Below, piece after piece: positions 8,441-21,195 of a DNA stretch of 64,000 nt (its first letter is position 1; every line of letters begins with the position of its first letter). The DNA is taken from NCBI RefSeq assembly GCF_018919395.1, contig NZ_JAHLME010000002.1:722182-786181 (forward strand), in the 5' to 3' direction. The notes under the pieces were generated by a model, which worked only from the letters and a program-made list of their open reading frames with translations, was not told where the DNA came from and ran no database searches. Origin of the DNA: Geomonas azotofigens (GTDB lineage Bacteria > Desulfobacterota > Desulfuromonadia > Geobacterales > Geobacteraceae). The position numbers and the translations under genes were made by a program.

Positions 8441-9580
8441 TTACTTAACCTCCTTGATCTTTTCGAGGATCTGCCCCGGGTTGATCGGCTCGCCGTCAAC
8501 GCGGAAGATGCCGTGGACCGCCGCCTTGCCTTCAGCGCAGCGCTTCACTTCGCCGGTGCACATGCCGAGGTTCATCTCCGGAGTGATGAACGCCTTCACC
8601 TTGCCGGCGAGAGCGGCGATCTGCTTCTCCGGGAACGGCCAGAAGGTCTTGATCCTGAAGAGGCCGGCCTTGATCCCCTGCTTCCTGGCCTCGTTCACTG
8701 CGAAACGGGCGGAGCGGGAGGTGGAGCCGTAGGCGACGATGGCCACTTCGGCGTCGGCAAGTTCGTACTCTTCGAACTGGACGATGTCGTCGACGTTGGC
8801 CTCGACCTTGCGCACCTGGCGCTCTTCCTCGGCCTGAACCCAGGCAGCCTTGGTGGTCGGGAAGCCGTCCTGGCCCTTGTTGAGGCCGGTCACGTGGAAG
8901 CGGTAGTCGCTACCGAAAGCAGCCAGCGGCGGCACGTCGCCGAAACTGGTGTCGTACGGCTTGTACTCGGCAGGCGCGACGCTCGGAGCGGTCCTGTTGA
9001 TGACTTCCAGCTCGCCCGGCTCAGGGAACACGATGCGCTCACGCATGTGGGCCACGATCTCGTCCGGCATGACCATGACCGGGGTGCGGTATTTCTCGGC
9101 CAGGTTGAAGGCGCGCACGGTTTCTTCGAACAGCTCCTGCACGGAGGCCGGGGTCAGGCAGATGGCCGGGTGGTCACCGTGGGTGCCCCACTTGGCGCAC
9201 ATGACGTCGGACTGGGAAGGGCCGGTCGGCATACCGGTGGAGGGGCCGCCCCTCATTACGTTGACGATGACGCACGGGGTCTCGGCGATGCAAGCGTAGC
9301 CGATCAGCTCCTGCTTGAGGGAGAGGCCCGGGCCGGAGGTCGCGGTCAGTACTTTCGCGCCGGTCAAGGAAGCGCCGATGACGGAAGCCATGGCACCGAT
9401 CTCGTCTTCCATCTGGATGAATTTACCGCCGATCTTCGGAAGCTCGACAGACATAACCTCTGCCACCTCGGTAGAGGGTGTAATCGGATAACCGCCGAAG
9501 AACGTGCACCCGGCGTAGAGTGCCCCCTGTGCGGCAGCTTCGTTCCCCTGAAGGAATGCAACTTTTTTAGCCACTTTCAT
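8441..9580 (-). CDS. korA: 2-oxoglutarate:ferredoxin oxidoreductase, alpha subunit
   Basis: 379 residues. The N-terminus MKVAKKVAFLQGNEAAAQGAL leads into the pyrimidine-binding domain (GCTFFGGYPITPSTEVAE, then MEDEIGAMASVIGASLTGAKVLTATSGPGLSL), typical of alpha subunits. A CoA-binding type domain follows (EVAIVAYGSTSRSARFAVNEAR..GLFRIKTFWPFPE). The ATG at 9580 is preceded by TAGGAGG. The small ferredoxin gene is directly upstream and korB directly downstream, giving the order korD-korA-korB-korC. Confidence 0.93.
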   Translation of the reverse strand: MKVAKKVAFLQGNEAAAQGALYAGCTFFGGYPITPSTEVAEVMSVELPKIGGKFIQMEDEIGAMASVIGASLTGAKVLTATSGPGLSLKQELIGYACIAETPCVIVNVMRGGPSTGMPTGPSQSDVMCAKWGTHGDHPAICLTPASVQELFEETVRAFNLAEKYRTPVMVMPDEIVAHMRERIVFPEPGELEVINRTAPSVAPAEYKPYDTSFGDVPPLAAFGSDYRFHVTGLNKGQDGFPTTKAAWVQAEEERQVRKVEANVDDIVQFEEYELADAEVAIVAYGSTSRSARFAVNEARKQGIKAGLFRIKTFWPFPEKQIAALAGKVKAFITPEMNLGMCTGEVKRCAEGKAAVHGIFRVDGEPINPGQILEKIKEVK

Positions 9581-9595
9581 ACCTCCTAAGATTGT

Positions 9596-9787
9596 TTACG
9601 ATACTTTGATTGCAAAATCAGGGCATCTCAGCTCGCACTGCATGCACTTGATGCAGGCCTCAAGGTTCTTGACGCTTGCCACAAAGCCCTTCATTTCCAA
9701 GACCTTGGTGGGGCAGAATTCCACACAGATGTGGCACCCCTTGCAGTACTTCTCGATGATCTCGATGTTCGCCGGTGTTTTCTCCAT
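9596..9787 (-). CDS. korD: 2[4Fe-4S] ferredoxin-type delta subunit
   Basis: 63 residues from the ATG at 9787 (AGGAGC upstream; the longer frame has no ribosome site). Two cluster motifs are present, CKGCHICVEFCP and CIKCMQCELRCP. This is a dedicated ferredoxin or delta subunit that accepts electrons from the KorABC catalytic core. First gene of the kor operon, 15 bp before korA. Confidence 0.92.
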   Translation of the reverse strand: MEKTPANIEIIEKYCKGCHICVEFCPTKVLEMKGFVASVKNLEACIKCMQCELRCPDFAIKVS

Positions 9788-9838
9788 CAACGTAGCTCCT
9801 TTGACAAATTGCCCTCGCAGGCTGTGCAAATTGTGGGG

Positions 9839-9867
9839 TTATAACACATAGTGTTTACAAAATGCAA
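9839..9867 (-). promoter_or_regulatory. Sigma-70-type promoter of the korDABC operon
   Basis: On the minus strand, TTGCAT (9867-9862), a 17-bp spacer and TTATAA (9844-9839). The predicted start is about 45 bases upstream of the korD ATG. Confidence 0.6.
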
Positions 9868-9901
9868 GTGCTCGGATTTTGGCCCAAACGGTATGTTTTT
9901 G

Positions 9902-9938
9902 TAAAAAGGGGGTAGAGAGGGGAAACCTCCCTACCCCC
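9902..9938 (-). terminator. Terminator after mdh
   Basis: Stem GGGGGTAG..CTACCCCC with an inner GAGG/CCTC (9908-9938), then TTTTT on the minus strand. It separates the icd-mdh unit from the kor promoter. Confidence 0.75.
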
Positions 9939-9962
9939 TGGTAGTACCACGTAAGCTGCCTG

Positions 9963-10934
<972 letters not shown>

Positions 10935-10980
10935 TTAAATGTGATGTCTGTCGTACACGGAAAACTACTGTTTACGCTTC

Positions 10981-13728
<2,748 letters not shown>

Positions 13729-14418
13729 TCAGTGCAGCGGGTGGTCCTGGGCGTAGCGGCGGGCCTCGGCGAAATCGTCGCGCCCGGCGTTCCTGGGAAC
13801 GCGCAGCACCTGGCCCGGCCAGATGTGCTTGGGATCGCGGATCTGGTCCCGGTTGGCCCGGTAGATCAGGGGCCAGAGGTTGCGGTCCCCGTAGACCTCG
13901 GAACGGGAGGCGATCAGCGGCAGAGACTCGCCACGACGGACGGTCCAGGAGGCGACCTGCACGGGCTCCTTCACCACCGGCCGGGCCTTGCGCCGTTCCG
14001 CCTCGGCGGCTTCGCGCTGCGCCTTCTCGGCGGCCTGCGCCTTGGCCAGGCGTTCCTCCTCCAGTCGAGCCAGCCGCTCCAGCTCGGCCCGGCGACGCTC
14101 CTCGGCCAGACGCGCAGCCTCGGCGAGCCGCCGCGCCTTTTCGGCGGCGACCTCCTGCTCGAGGAGTTCCCCCTTCAGCACCGTGAGCTGAAAGTAGCGG
14201 TCGGCCTCCTCCTGCTCGCTCTCCATCAGGTAGGCGTCCCCCTTGAGGAACGCCTGCAGCACGCTCGCGTACTCGGCCGGGCGCAGCCGCTCTCCCCCTT
14301 CGAGTTTGAGCTGGTCCAGCTTGGCGGCGGCCTCATCGCGAAACCGCGGCGGCTGCGTTGCGCAGGCCGCCGCGGTTACGAGGAGCAGCAAGGTAATGAA
14401 ACGGGCGAGAAGCCTCAA
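13729..14418 (-). CDS. LysM-domain lipoprotein
   Basis: 229 residues, starting at a TTG (14418) with GGGGAG upstream. It has a lipoprotein signal peptide with the lipobox LVTAAAC (Cys near residue 19). A long Ala/Glu/Arg-rich coiled coil follows (about residues 85-145), then a C-terminal LysM domain (WTVRRGESLPLIASRSEVYGD..LWPLIYRANRDQIRDPKHIWPGQVLRVP). LysM domains bind peptidoglycan. The likely location is the outer membrane facing the wall, where it may tether the envelope. It follows aspS by 14 bp and may be co-transcribed with it; the functional link is not obvious. Confidence 0.85.
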   Translation of the reverse strand: MRLLARFITLLLLVTAAACATQPPRFRDEAAAKLDQLKLEGGERLRPAEYASVLQAFLKGDAYLMESEQEEADRYFQLTVLKGELLEQEVAAEKARRLAEAARLAEERRRAELERLARLEEERLAKAQAAEKAQREAAEAERRKARPVVKEPVQVASWTVRRGESLPLIASRSEVYGDRNLWPLIYRANRDQIRDPKHIWPGQVLRVPRNAGRDDFAEARRYAQDHPLH

Positions 14419-14432
14419 AAGAGCGGACTCCC

Positions 14433-16217
14433 CTACTGTTTTGCGGCGAGACGGATACCCAGGTCGCGCAGCTGCAGCGTGTCGACGCCCGAGGGGGCCT
14501 CGGACATGAGGCAGGCCCCTTTCTGGGTTTTCGGGAAGGCGATGACGTCGCGGATGGAGTCGGAACCGGTGATCAGCATCATGAGGCGGTCCAGACCGAA
14601 GGCGATGCCGCCGTGCGGCGGGGTGCCGTACTCGAGGGCGTCGAGGAGGAAGCCGAACTTGCCGCGCGCGCTTTCCTCGGAAAGCCCCAGCATCTTGAAC
14701 ATGAGGGACTGCACCTCTTCCTGGTGGATCCTGATGGAGCCGCCGCCGATCTCGTTACCGTTCAGGACCAGGTCGTAGGCCTTGGCGCGGCAGCGGCCGG
14801 GGTCGCTCTCCACGTACTGCAGGTCCTCGTCCATGGGCGCGGTGAACGGGTGGTGCACGGCGGCCCAGCGCTTCTCCTCCTCGTCCCACTCGAGCAGCGG
14901 GAAGTCGGTGATCCAGACGAAGCGGAACACGTTCGGGTCGGTGAGCCCCATCTTGGCGGCCAGGTGGTTCCTGAGCTTGCCGAGGGAGTCATTGACCACC
15001 TTGGGCTTGTCGGCCACGAACAGGAGCAGGTCCCCTTCCTTGGCGTCGAAGGCCTTATCCATGGTGGCGATCTCTTCCGGGGTGAAGAACTTGGCGATCG
15101 GGGACTGCCACCCTTCCGCGGTCATCTTCACGTAGGCGAGGCCCTTGGCGCCGTAGATCTTGGCGAACTCGGTGAGGTCGTCGATCTCCTTGCGGCTCAT
15201 GGCGCCGGCGCCCTTCACGTTGATACCCTTGACGATGCCGCCACCCTTGACCACGTCGGCGAACACCTTGAAGCCGGACTCCTTGACGATGTCGGAGAGC
15301 TCGACCAGCTCGAGGCCGAAGCGCAGGTCCGGGTTGTCCACGCCGAAGCGGCGGATCGCCTCCTGGTAGGTCATCCTCTGGATCGGGAGCTCGACCTTGA
15401 CGCCGCGCGCCTCGGAGAAGATGCGGGCCATGAGCCCTTCCATGACGGTGATGATGTCTTCGCGGTCGATGAAGGACATCTCGCAGTCGATCTGGGTGAA
15501 CTCGGGCTGGCGGTCGGCGCGCAGGTCCTCGTCGCGGAAGCAGCGCACGATCTGGAAGTAGCGGTCGAAGCCGGAAACCATGAGGATCTGCTTGAAGAGC
15601 TGCGGGGACTGCGGCAGGGCGTAGAACTCACCCTTGTTGATGCGCGAGGGAACCAGGAAGTCGCGGGCGCCCTCGGGGGTGGACTTGGTGAGGAACGGGG
15701 TCTCCAGCTCCAGGAACCCGTTGTCGGTCAGGTAGGAGCGGGTGAGCTGGGCCACCTTGGAGCGCAGGATCAGGTTCTGCTGCAGCTGCCCGGTCCTGAG
15801 GTCGAGGTAGCGGTACTTGAGGCGGATGTTCTCGTTGACGTCGACGAAACCGTCCAGGGTGAAGGGGAGCGCCTTGGAGGGGTTCAGGAGCTTGCACTCC
15901 TTGACCAGCACCTCGACCTCGCCGGTCTTCATCTTCGGGTTCACGGTCCCTTCCGGACGCGCCGCCACGGTACCCTTGATGGCGAGCACGAACTCGTTCC
16001 TGGCGGTCTCGGCCTTGGCGTGCGCCTCGGCGTTTCTTTCCGGGTCGAAGACCACCTGGGCGACGCCGTCCCTGTCGCGCAGGTCAACGAAGATGAGCCC
16101 GCCGTGGTCGCGCCGCTTGGCTACCCATCCCATCAGGACCACGTCCTGACCGATGTGCTCGGCCCGCAACTCGCCGCAATAACTGGTTCTCTTCCAATCG
16201 CCCAGAAAATCTATCAT
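14433..16217 (-). CDS. aspS: Aspartyl-tRNA synthetase, bacterial type
   Basis: 594 residues from the ATG at 16217 (AAGGAGG upstream). It has an OB-fold anticodon-binding domain ([32 protein letters not shown]), class II motifs 2 and 3 ([38 protein letters not shown]) and the bacterial GAD insertion between them. It charges tRNA-Asp. Like many bacterial enzymes it may also charge tRNA-Asn if the organism lacks asparaginyl-tRNA synthetase; this window does not show which. Confidence 0.96.
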   Translation of the reverse strand: MIDFLGDWKRTSYCGELRAEHIGQDVVLMGWVAKRRDHGGLIFVDLRDRDGVAQVVFDPERNAEAHAKAETARNEFVLAIKGTVAARPEGTVNPKMKTGEVEVLVKECKLLNPSKALPFTLDGFVDVNENIRLKYRYLDLRTGQLQQNLILRSKVAQLTRSYLTDNGFLELETPFLTKSTPEGARDFLVPSRINKGEFYALPQSPQLFKQILMVSGFDRYFQIVRCFRDEDLRADRQPEFTQIDCEMSFIDREDIITVMEGLMARIFSEARGVKVELPIQRMTYQEAIRRFGVDNPDLRFGLELVELSDIVKESGFKVFADVVKGGGIVKGINVKGAGAMSRKEIDDLTEFAKIYGAKGLAYVKMTAEGWQSPIAKFFTPEEIATMDKAFDAKEGDLLLFVADKPKVVNDSLGKLRNHLAAKMGLTDPNVFRFVWITDFPLLEWDEEEKRWAAVHHPFTAPMDEDLQYVESDPGRCRAKAYDLVLNGNEIGGGSIRIHQEEVQSLMFKMLGLSEESARGKFGFLLDALEYGTPPHGGIAFGLDRLMMLITGSDSIRDVIAFPKTQKGACLMSEAPSGVDTLQLRDLGIRLAAKQ

Positions 16218-16367
16218 GTAAACCCTCCTTGGTTTTATCTGCAGGGAACTAAATCGCGTAACTATAACCAAAAACAATTTTTGCTTCAACCAAAAAGCAC
16301 CCCCGCGCGGGGATCGGGCGGAGCCCCGCCCGCCGCGGCCGGTGCGGCCGGCGCGGACGACGGAGGC

Positions 16368-16399
16368 AAAAAAGGCCCGGCAGAGTGCTCTACCGGGCC
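16368..16399 (-). terminator. Terminator after the GntR regulator gene
   Basis: Stem GGCCCGG..CCGGGCC with an inner AGAG/CTCT pairing (16374-16399), followed on the minus strand by six T. Confidence 0.85.
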
Positions 16400-16420
16400 T
16401 TGGGTTCCAGGGCTGGAGTT

Positions 16421-17143
16421 CTATTCCGATCCGCGCATGGAGACGTAGGCGGAGCAGCGCTTCTGAGCGAAATCAAGGTGCTCCAGCATGGCGTCGCGGG
16501 CGCCGTCGGCGTTGCGGTCCCGGATCATCTCGTAGATCTTCAGGTGGTGGTTGTACAGGAGCCGCTGGTCCTCCTCGGTGAGGTAGACGGCGCGCCAGAC
16601 GTCGCGCTGGAATTCCTGCATCGCCTCGAAGATGCTCTGCATCATGTGCGACCAGACCACGTTGTGGGTGGCTCGGGCCACCAGCATGTGGAAGTGGGCG
16701 TCGAAGTCCTCGGAGTGCTGGAGCTCATCGAGGTTCTTCCTCATACCCTCGATGACGGCCTCGAGGCGCCGGATATCCTCGGGGAGCGCCCGGGTCGCCG
16801 CGTACCAGGCGGTCCAGGACTCCATCCCCTTGCGCACCTCGATTACATCGAGGGCGCGGTCGCCGTCGATGCGGATCAGCTCGGTGAGCGGCATGGCGGC
16901 CGAGTTCTCAACCAGGGAACGGACCAGCGTCCCTCCCCCCTGGTAGGTTTCGACCAGTCCCGACGAGGTGAGAATGTTGAGCGCCTCGCGCACCGACGGG
17001 CGGGAAACGCCGAACAGCTCGGCCAGTTCGCGCTCAGGGGGGAGCTTCTCCCCCGGGTTGAATTCGCCCGCCAAAATCGAGCTGCGGATCTGTTCGGCGA
17101 TCTGCGTCGATACCTTTTTCGGTTTAATCGGCGTAAATTTCAT
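16421..17143 (-). CDS. GntR-family regulator (FadR/LldR subfamily)
   Basis: 240 residues. The winged helix is at about residues 10-75 ([47 protein letters not shown]). An all-helical FCD ligand domain follows, with candidate metal/ligand residues in [16 protein letters not shown] and the late [10 protein letters not shown]. Members such as LldR, PdhR and GlcC sense lactate, pyruvate or glycolate. The gene ends the lactate cluster on the same strand, so it probably controls the glcF/glcD, lrgAB, lctP and lut genes. A candidate operator lies between lctP and lutC. No strong ribosome site precedes the ATG. Confidence 0.88.
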   Translation of the reverse strand: MKFTPIKPKKVSTQIAEQIRSSILAGEFNPGEKLPPERELAELFGVSRPSVREALNILTSSGLVETYQGGGTLVRSLVENSAAMPLTELIRIDGDRALDVIEVRKGMESWTAWYAATRALPEDIRRLEAVIEGMRKNLDELQHSEDFDAHFHMLVARATHNVVWSHMMQSIFEAMQEFQRDVWRAVYLTEEDQRLLYNHHLKIYEMIRDRNADGARDAMLEHLDFAQKRCSAYVSMRGSE

Positions 17144-17263
17144 GAAGGCACCGATACTACATTAGAGTGGCTAAAGCAACAAAATTTTTAGGGTCTGGCC
17201 GCGCCAACCGCGTCAATTTGACGCACACGTCAATTCCGTTTCGACCTGCCGCGCCGCTTCGGT

Positions 17264-18505
17264 TCACGCATTGAGACTCATCTGCAGCAGCTCGGTCAGG
17301 TGGATCACCTTGACCGGCGGTGTGGCCTCGGTAAGCGCCTTTTTCAACTGCAACAGGCAGCCGGGGTTGCTGGTGACCAGGTAATCGGCCCCGCTCTTCT
17401 GGACGTTCTGCACCTTGCGCGAGAGCACCCGGTCCGACATCTCCGGTTTCTCGATGTTGTAGGTGCCGGCCGACCCGCAGCAGGCGTCCGCCTCGGGGAG
17501 CTCGCGGAAGTCGATGCCGGGGATCAGGTTGATCAGGGCGCGGGGCTGGCTGCGGATCCCCTGGCAGTGGGCGATGTGGCACGGGTCGTGGTAGGTCACC
17601 TTGAGCGGCAGGGGCTTCAGTTTGTTTTTCAAGGTCGCGGCCTCGGTTGCCAGTATCTCGGAGATGTCCCGCACCTTGGTGCTGAAGGCGGTGGCGGCTG
17701 TCTCGCCGTCCAGATGATGGCCGTACTTCTTCAATTCGGCGCCGCAGCCGCCGCAGTCGGTGACCACGAAGTCGAGCTCCTGGGACTGAAACAGGTCGGT
17801 GTTGAAGCGCGCCGCCTCCTTGAGGCCGTCGATGTCATGCCCGAGCATGTTCGGCGCGCCGCAGCATTTCTGGTCCTTGGGGGTGACCACCTTGTAGCCC
17901 AGGGCGGAGAGGAGCTCGACGGTGGCGAGGCTCGCCTCGCTGAAGATGAGGCTCATGACGCACCCGAGGAAAAAGCCCACCGTCCCCTTCTGCTCGCCGA
18001 CCGCGGGGGTCACCTCGCTGATGGTCTGACGCAGCGGGGCGTCGGGAAGCTTCGGCAGCAGCCCCTCCATCCTCCCCAGCGCCGCGGGGAACACCTTCAA
18101 AAGCCCGAGCGAGCGCACCACCTTCTGCAGGCCCGTGCGCTGGTAGAGCCTCAGCGGCGCCGTGGCCGCCTCCAGGCGGTCCGGGTGCGGAACCAGCTTC
18201 CTGAGAATCAGGTCCTCCATGGTGGAGAGCCCCTGTTCCTGCTTTCTTTCGCAGCGGAATTCGGCCACCAGTTCCCCCGCGTTGACGCCGCAGGGGCAGG
18301 CGGAGGCGCAGGCCTGGCAATCCAGGCAGAGGGAGACGTATTCCAGAAACTTCTCGCTCTCCACCAGTTCCCCCTCCTGGAACTTGCGCACCAGCGCCAC
18401 GCGGCCGCGCGGCGAGGCGGTCTCCAGGAAGGACTCCTTGTAGGTCGGGCAGTGCGGCAGGCACATGCCGCAGCGCATGCAGTTGATGAGTTTGACGTAA
18501 TCCAT
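17264..18505 (-). CDS. glcF: Fe-S subunit of a glycolate/D-lactate dehydrogenase (GlcF-like)
   Basis: 413 residues. Two N-terminal 4Fe-4S motifs (CMRCGMCLPHCP near residue 9; CLDCQACASACP near 60) are followed by two CCG domains, each with a Cys-rich signature (CCGAPNMLGHD; CCGSAGTYNIE) as in HdrB/GlcF proteins. It passes electrons from the FAD subunit encoded just upstream to the membrane quinone pool. Glycolate versus D-lactate cannot be decided from sequence; the adjacent permease and LutABC favour lactate. Confidence 0.88.
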   Translation of the reverse strand: MDYVKLINCMRCGMCLPHCPTYKESFLETASPRGRVALVRKFQEGELVESEKFLEYVSLCLDCQACASACPCGVNAGELVAEFRCERKQEQGLSTMEDLILRKLVPHPDRLEAATAPLRLYQRTGLQKVVRSLGLLKVFPAALGRMEGLLPKLPDAPLRQTISEVTPAVGEQKGTVGFFLGCVMSLIFSEASLATVELLSALGYKVVTPKDQKCCGAPNMLGHDIDGLKEAARFNTDLFQSQELDFVVTDCGGCGAELKKYGHHLDGETAATAFSTKVRDISEILATEAATLKNKLKPLPLKVTYHDPCHIAHCQGIRSQPRALINLIPGIDFRELPEADACCGSAGTYNIEKPEMSDRVLSRKVQNVQKSGADYLVTSNPGCLLQLKKALTEATPPVKVIHLTELLQMSLNA

Positions 18506-18576
18506 GATGGCCTCTTTCTTTTTCTGATCGGTCGGACTGATCTGACAGATCCTGCTGAGTCCGCGGTTCGGCGGGC

Positions 18577-19950
18577 CTAGAAAATCTTCCCGGGGTTCAG
18601 GATGCCCCTGGGGTCAAAGGCGCCCTTGATGCCGCGCATGACGCGCAGACCCGACTCACCCACCAGTTTGGGAAGGTACTTTTTCTTGGCCACACCGACA
18701 CCGTGCTCGCCGGTGATGGTCCCCCCCATGGCGATGGTCGCCTCGAAGATCTCGCCAAAGGCCAGGTGCGCCCTCCTGATCTCGTCGGGGTTCCTCTCGT
18801 CGGTGAGACAGGTGGGGTGCAGGTTGCCGTCCCCGGCGTGGCCGAAGGTCCCAATTAGCAGGTCGTACTTCTTGGCGGTGTCCTGGATCAGCTTCACCAT
18901 GGGAGCGATGCAGCTCCTCGGTACGGTGGCATCTTCGAGGATGGTGGTGGGACGGACCCGGGCCAGGGCGGAGAGCGCCACACGGCGTGCGGTGGCGAGC
19001 TTCAAGGCCTCCTCGGGACTGGCCGCGGTCTGGAAGAAGGAGCAGTGGTGCCGCTCGCAGATGTCACGGATGCCGGCGGCGTCCTCCTCGACCTGGGCGG
19101 GATGCCCGTCCACCTCGATGAGGAGCACGGCGTCCACGTCCAACGGCAGCCCGACGTGGGCGTAGTCCTCCACACACTTGATGGTGGTGCGGTCCAGGAA
19201 CTCAAGCGTCGCCGGGATGATGCGCGCCGCGATGATGTGGGACACGGTGAGCGCGGCCTGCTCCAACTGCGGGAAATGAACCAGCATGGTCTTCTTCGCC
19301 TGCGGCTTGGGGATGAGCTTAACGGTGACCTCGGTGAAGATGCCGAGGGTCCCTTCCGAGGAAACGAGGAGCTGGTTCAGGTTGTAGCCCGCCACGTCCT
19401 TGACCACCTTGCCGCCGGTCTTCAGCACCTCGCCATCGGCCAGGATGGTCTTCAGCCCCATGACGTAATCGTCGGTGACCCCGTACTTGAGGCCCCTGAG
19501 ACCGCCGGAGTTCTCGGCGACGTTCCCCCCCATGGTGGAGATGTTCATGCTGCCGGGGTCGGGGGGATAGAAAAGCCCCTTCGCCTCCACCTCGCGATGC
19601 AACGTCGAGGTGATCACACCGGTCTCCACCGTCGCGGTCAGGTTCTCTTCGTCGATCTCGAGAATCCGGTTCATCCTGCTGGTCTGCAGCACGACGCCCG
19701 CGTCGAACGAGATCGACCCGCCGGAGAGGTTGGTGCCGGAGCCGCGCGGAGTGACGCGCACGCCGGCGCCGTTGCACAGCGCCAGCACCTTTGATATTTC
19801 CTCGGCTGTTCCGGGGAGGACAACCGCGCCCGGGCGGCTTTGCAGTTCGGGGGTCGAGTCGTAGCCGTAGCAGGCGAGTGATTCAGGGTCGGAAAGGGTA
19901 TGTTGCTCCCCCACTATCTCCGAGAGCGCTTTTATGAAGCTCGTTTCCAT
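18577..19950 (-). CDS. glcD: FAD-linked D-2-hydroxyacid dehydrogenase (GlcD/D-lactate type)
   Basis: 457 residues. A PCMH-type FAD-binding domain (VRVTPRGSGTNLSGGSI; PDPGSMNISTMGGNVAENSGGLRGLKYGVTDDYV) precedes an FAD-oxidase C-terminal domain with GTFGHAGDGNLHP and GGTITGEHGVG, the substrate and metal-binding motifs. It oxidises D-lactate or glycolate to pyruvate or glyoxylate. The partner Fe-S subunit is encoded 71 bp downstream and LrgAB upstream. The ATG at 19950 is preceded by AGAAAGGA. Confidence 0.9.
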   Translation of the reverse strand: METSFIKALSEIVGEQHTLSDPESLACYGYDSTPELQSRPGAVVLPGTAEEISKVLALCNGAGVRVTPRGSGTNLSGGSISFDAGVVLQTSRMNRILEIDEENLTATVETGVITSTLHREVEAKGLFYPPDPGSMNISTMGGNVAENSGGLRGLKYGVTDDYVMGLKTILADGEVLKTGGKVVKDVAGYNLNQLLVSSEGTLGIFTEVTVKLIPKPQAKKTMLVHFPQLEQAALTVSHIIAARIIPATLEFLDRTTIKCVEDYAHVGLPLDVDAVLLIEVDGHPAQVEEDAAGIRDICERHHCSFFQTAASPEEALKLATARRVALSALARVRPTTILEDATVPRSCIAPMVKLIQDTAKKYDLLIGTFGHAGDGNLHPTCLTDERNPDEIRRAHLAFGEIFEATIAMGGTITGEHGVGVAKKKYLPKLVGESGLRVMRGIKGAFDPRGILNPGKIF

Positions 19951-20001
19951 GACGAATAGTTCCTTTCTTGGCTAAGTGAATGGTCCGTGGCCACTGTGCC
20001 G

Positions 20002-20694
20002 CTACTGCAGGAACAGGGGCAGATAGTACGGTGCTGCCAGTGCGGTGAAAACGGCGGCGATGGCCATGGCCACCCCGCCCATGGCGCCGGCGGTCTCGCT
20101 CTCCAGAAGCGCCACCGCGGTCCCCTGCCCGTGCGAGACGGTCCCCAGGGCCAGTCCGCGGGCAACCTGGCTGCGCACCCGGCACAGGGAGAGCAGCGAC
20201 GGCCCCATGATGGACCCGATCATGCCGGTGGCGACCACGAAGGCGGCGGTCAGGCTCGCGTCCCCGCCGGCAAGCCGGGAGATCTCCACCGCGATCGGCA
20301 CGGTGACCGACTTGGGGCCCAGGGAGATGAGCACGAGGGGGTCGATCTTCAAGAGACGACCCGCCGCGAGGGCGGCCGCCATGGTGGCCAGCGAACCAGC
20401 CATCACCCCGACCAGTACCGGCAGCAGGTGCGCTGCCAGCACCTTCCGGTTGTGGTACAGCGGCAGCGCCAGCGCCACGGTGGCCGGGCCGAGCAGGTAG
20501 GTCATGACCTCCGTGGCGGGGCGGTAGTCGTCGAGCCCCAGGCCGGTGCCCTTGAGCACCGCTATGATGGCCACCGTGCTCAGGAAAACCGGGTTCAAAA
20601 GCGGGTGCCGGTAGGTGATGAAGAGCTTGCGGGTCGCCAGGTAGCTGGTCACGGTAAGGACGACGAAGAAGGTGAACAAGAGGACGCCGCTCAC
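20002..20694 (-). CDS. lrgB: LrgB/CidB-family membrane protein
   Basis: 230 residues with six or more hydrophobic segments. Family landmarks are LLGPATVALALPLY, LGPKSVTVPIAVEIS and SHGQGTAVALLES. It starts with a GTG that overlaps the lrgA stop by 4 bp (GTGA), so the pair is translationally coupled. LrgAB was first described with murein hydrolase control. Related pairs in Bacillus and Streptococcus move pyruvate (PftAB-like). Inside a lactate-oxidation locus the pyruvate role seems the better inference. Confidence 0.88.
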   Translation of the reverse strand: MSGVLLFTFFVVLTVTSYLATRKLFITYRHPLLNPVFLSTVAIIAVLKGTGLGLDDYRPATEVMTYLLGPATVALALPLYHNRKVLAAHLLPVLVGVMAGSLATMAAALAAGRLLKIDPLVLISLGPKSVTVPIAVEISRLAGGDASLTAAFVVATGMIGSIMGPSLLSLCRVRSQVARGLALGTVSHGQGTAVALLESETAGAMGGVAMAIAAVFTALAAPYYLPLFLQ

Positions 20695-21056
20695 CGCTCC
20701 CTCCTTTGCTGCAGCAGTTGCACCGTGGCTCCGGTGACCGCGACACCGACCACGGCGCTAGCGAAGAGAATTACCAGCAGTTCCAGCCCGCTTTGCCGCA
20801 TCAGACCGCCGAAGGAGATGAGCCCGACCGAGATCGGGATGAAGAAGAAGGCGAAGTGCTTGAGCAGGAACCCGCTGCCGGTCTCGATAAGAACAGGCTT
20901 CACGATGCCGCTGGCAAGGAGAGCGAACATGATCAGCATCCCGGCGACATTGCCCGGCAGGGAGAGGTGCAGCGCGCCGACCAGCAACACGCCGCAGCGA
21001 AATACCAGCCACAGGAGCACGATCTGCCAGCAGATGTCGAACAGCTTTCTTGCCAT
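20691..21056 (-). CDS. lrgA: LrgA/CidA-family membrane protein
   Basis: 121 residues from the ATG at 21056; a longer frame runs upstream but has Arg/Pro-rich, non-family sequence. Four hydrophobic segments are present. LSLPGNVAGMLIMFALLASG and HFAFFFIPISVGLI are characteristic of LrgA/CidA holin-like proteins. It forms a two-gene unit with lrgB and probably acts with it as a pyruvate or small-acid facilitator, inferred from the lactate context. Confidence 0.88.
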   Translation of the reverse strand: MARKLFDICWQIVLLWLVFRCGVLLVGALHLSLPGNVAGMLIMFALLASGIVKPVLIETGSGFLLKHFAFFFIPISVGLISFGGLMRQSGLELLVILFASAVVGVAVTGATVQLLQQRRER

Positions 21057-21146
21057 GAGCCTGCACCGCTCTGCCCTGCCCTCCTCTCTGGTTCGGGGAG
21101 GGGCAGGTGCGCTTGAAAAAAAAGGGACGCTTCTGGAGGTGTCGTC

Positions 21147-21177
21147 GGCAGCCCGGTGAATCCCCCCCCGGGCTGCC
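21147..21177. other. Strong stem-loop between lctP and lrgA
   Basis: Perfect ten-bp stem GGCAGCCCGG/CCGGGCTGCC with an 11-base loop. No adjacent T run on the minus strand, but T8 occurs about 24 bases further on. It may end the lctP message partially or mark a processing site. Confidence 0.45.
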
Positions 21178-21195
21178 GCTTCAAGGGTCACGCTA

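Noticed and set aside
14613-16448. 611-codon open frame antisense to aspS
   Set aside because: Codon-bias shadow of aspS; no ribosome site or recognisable domain.
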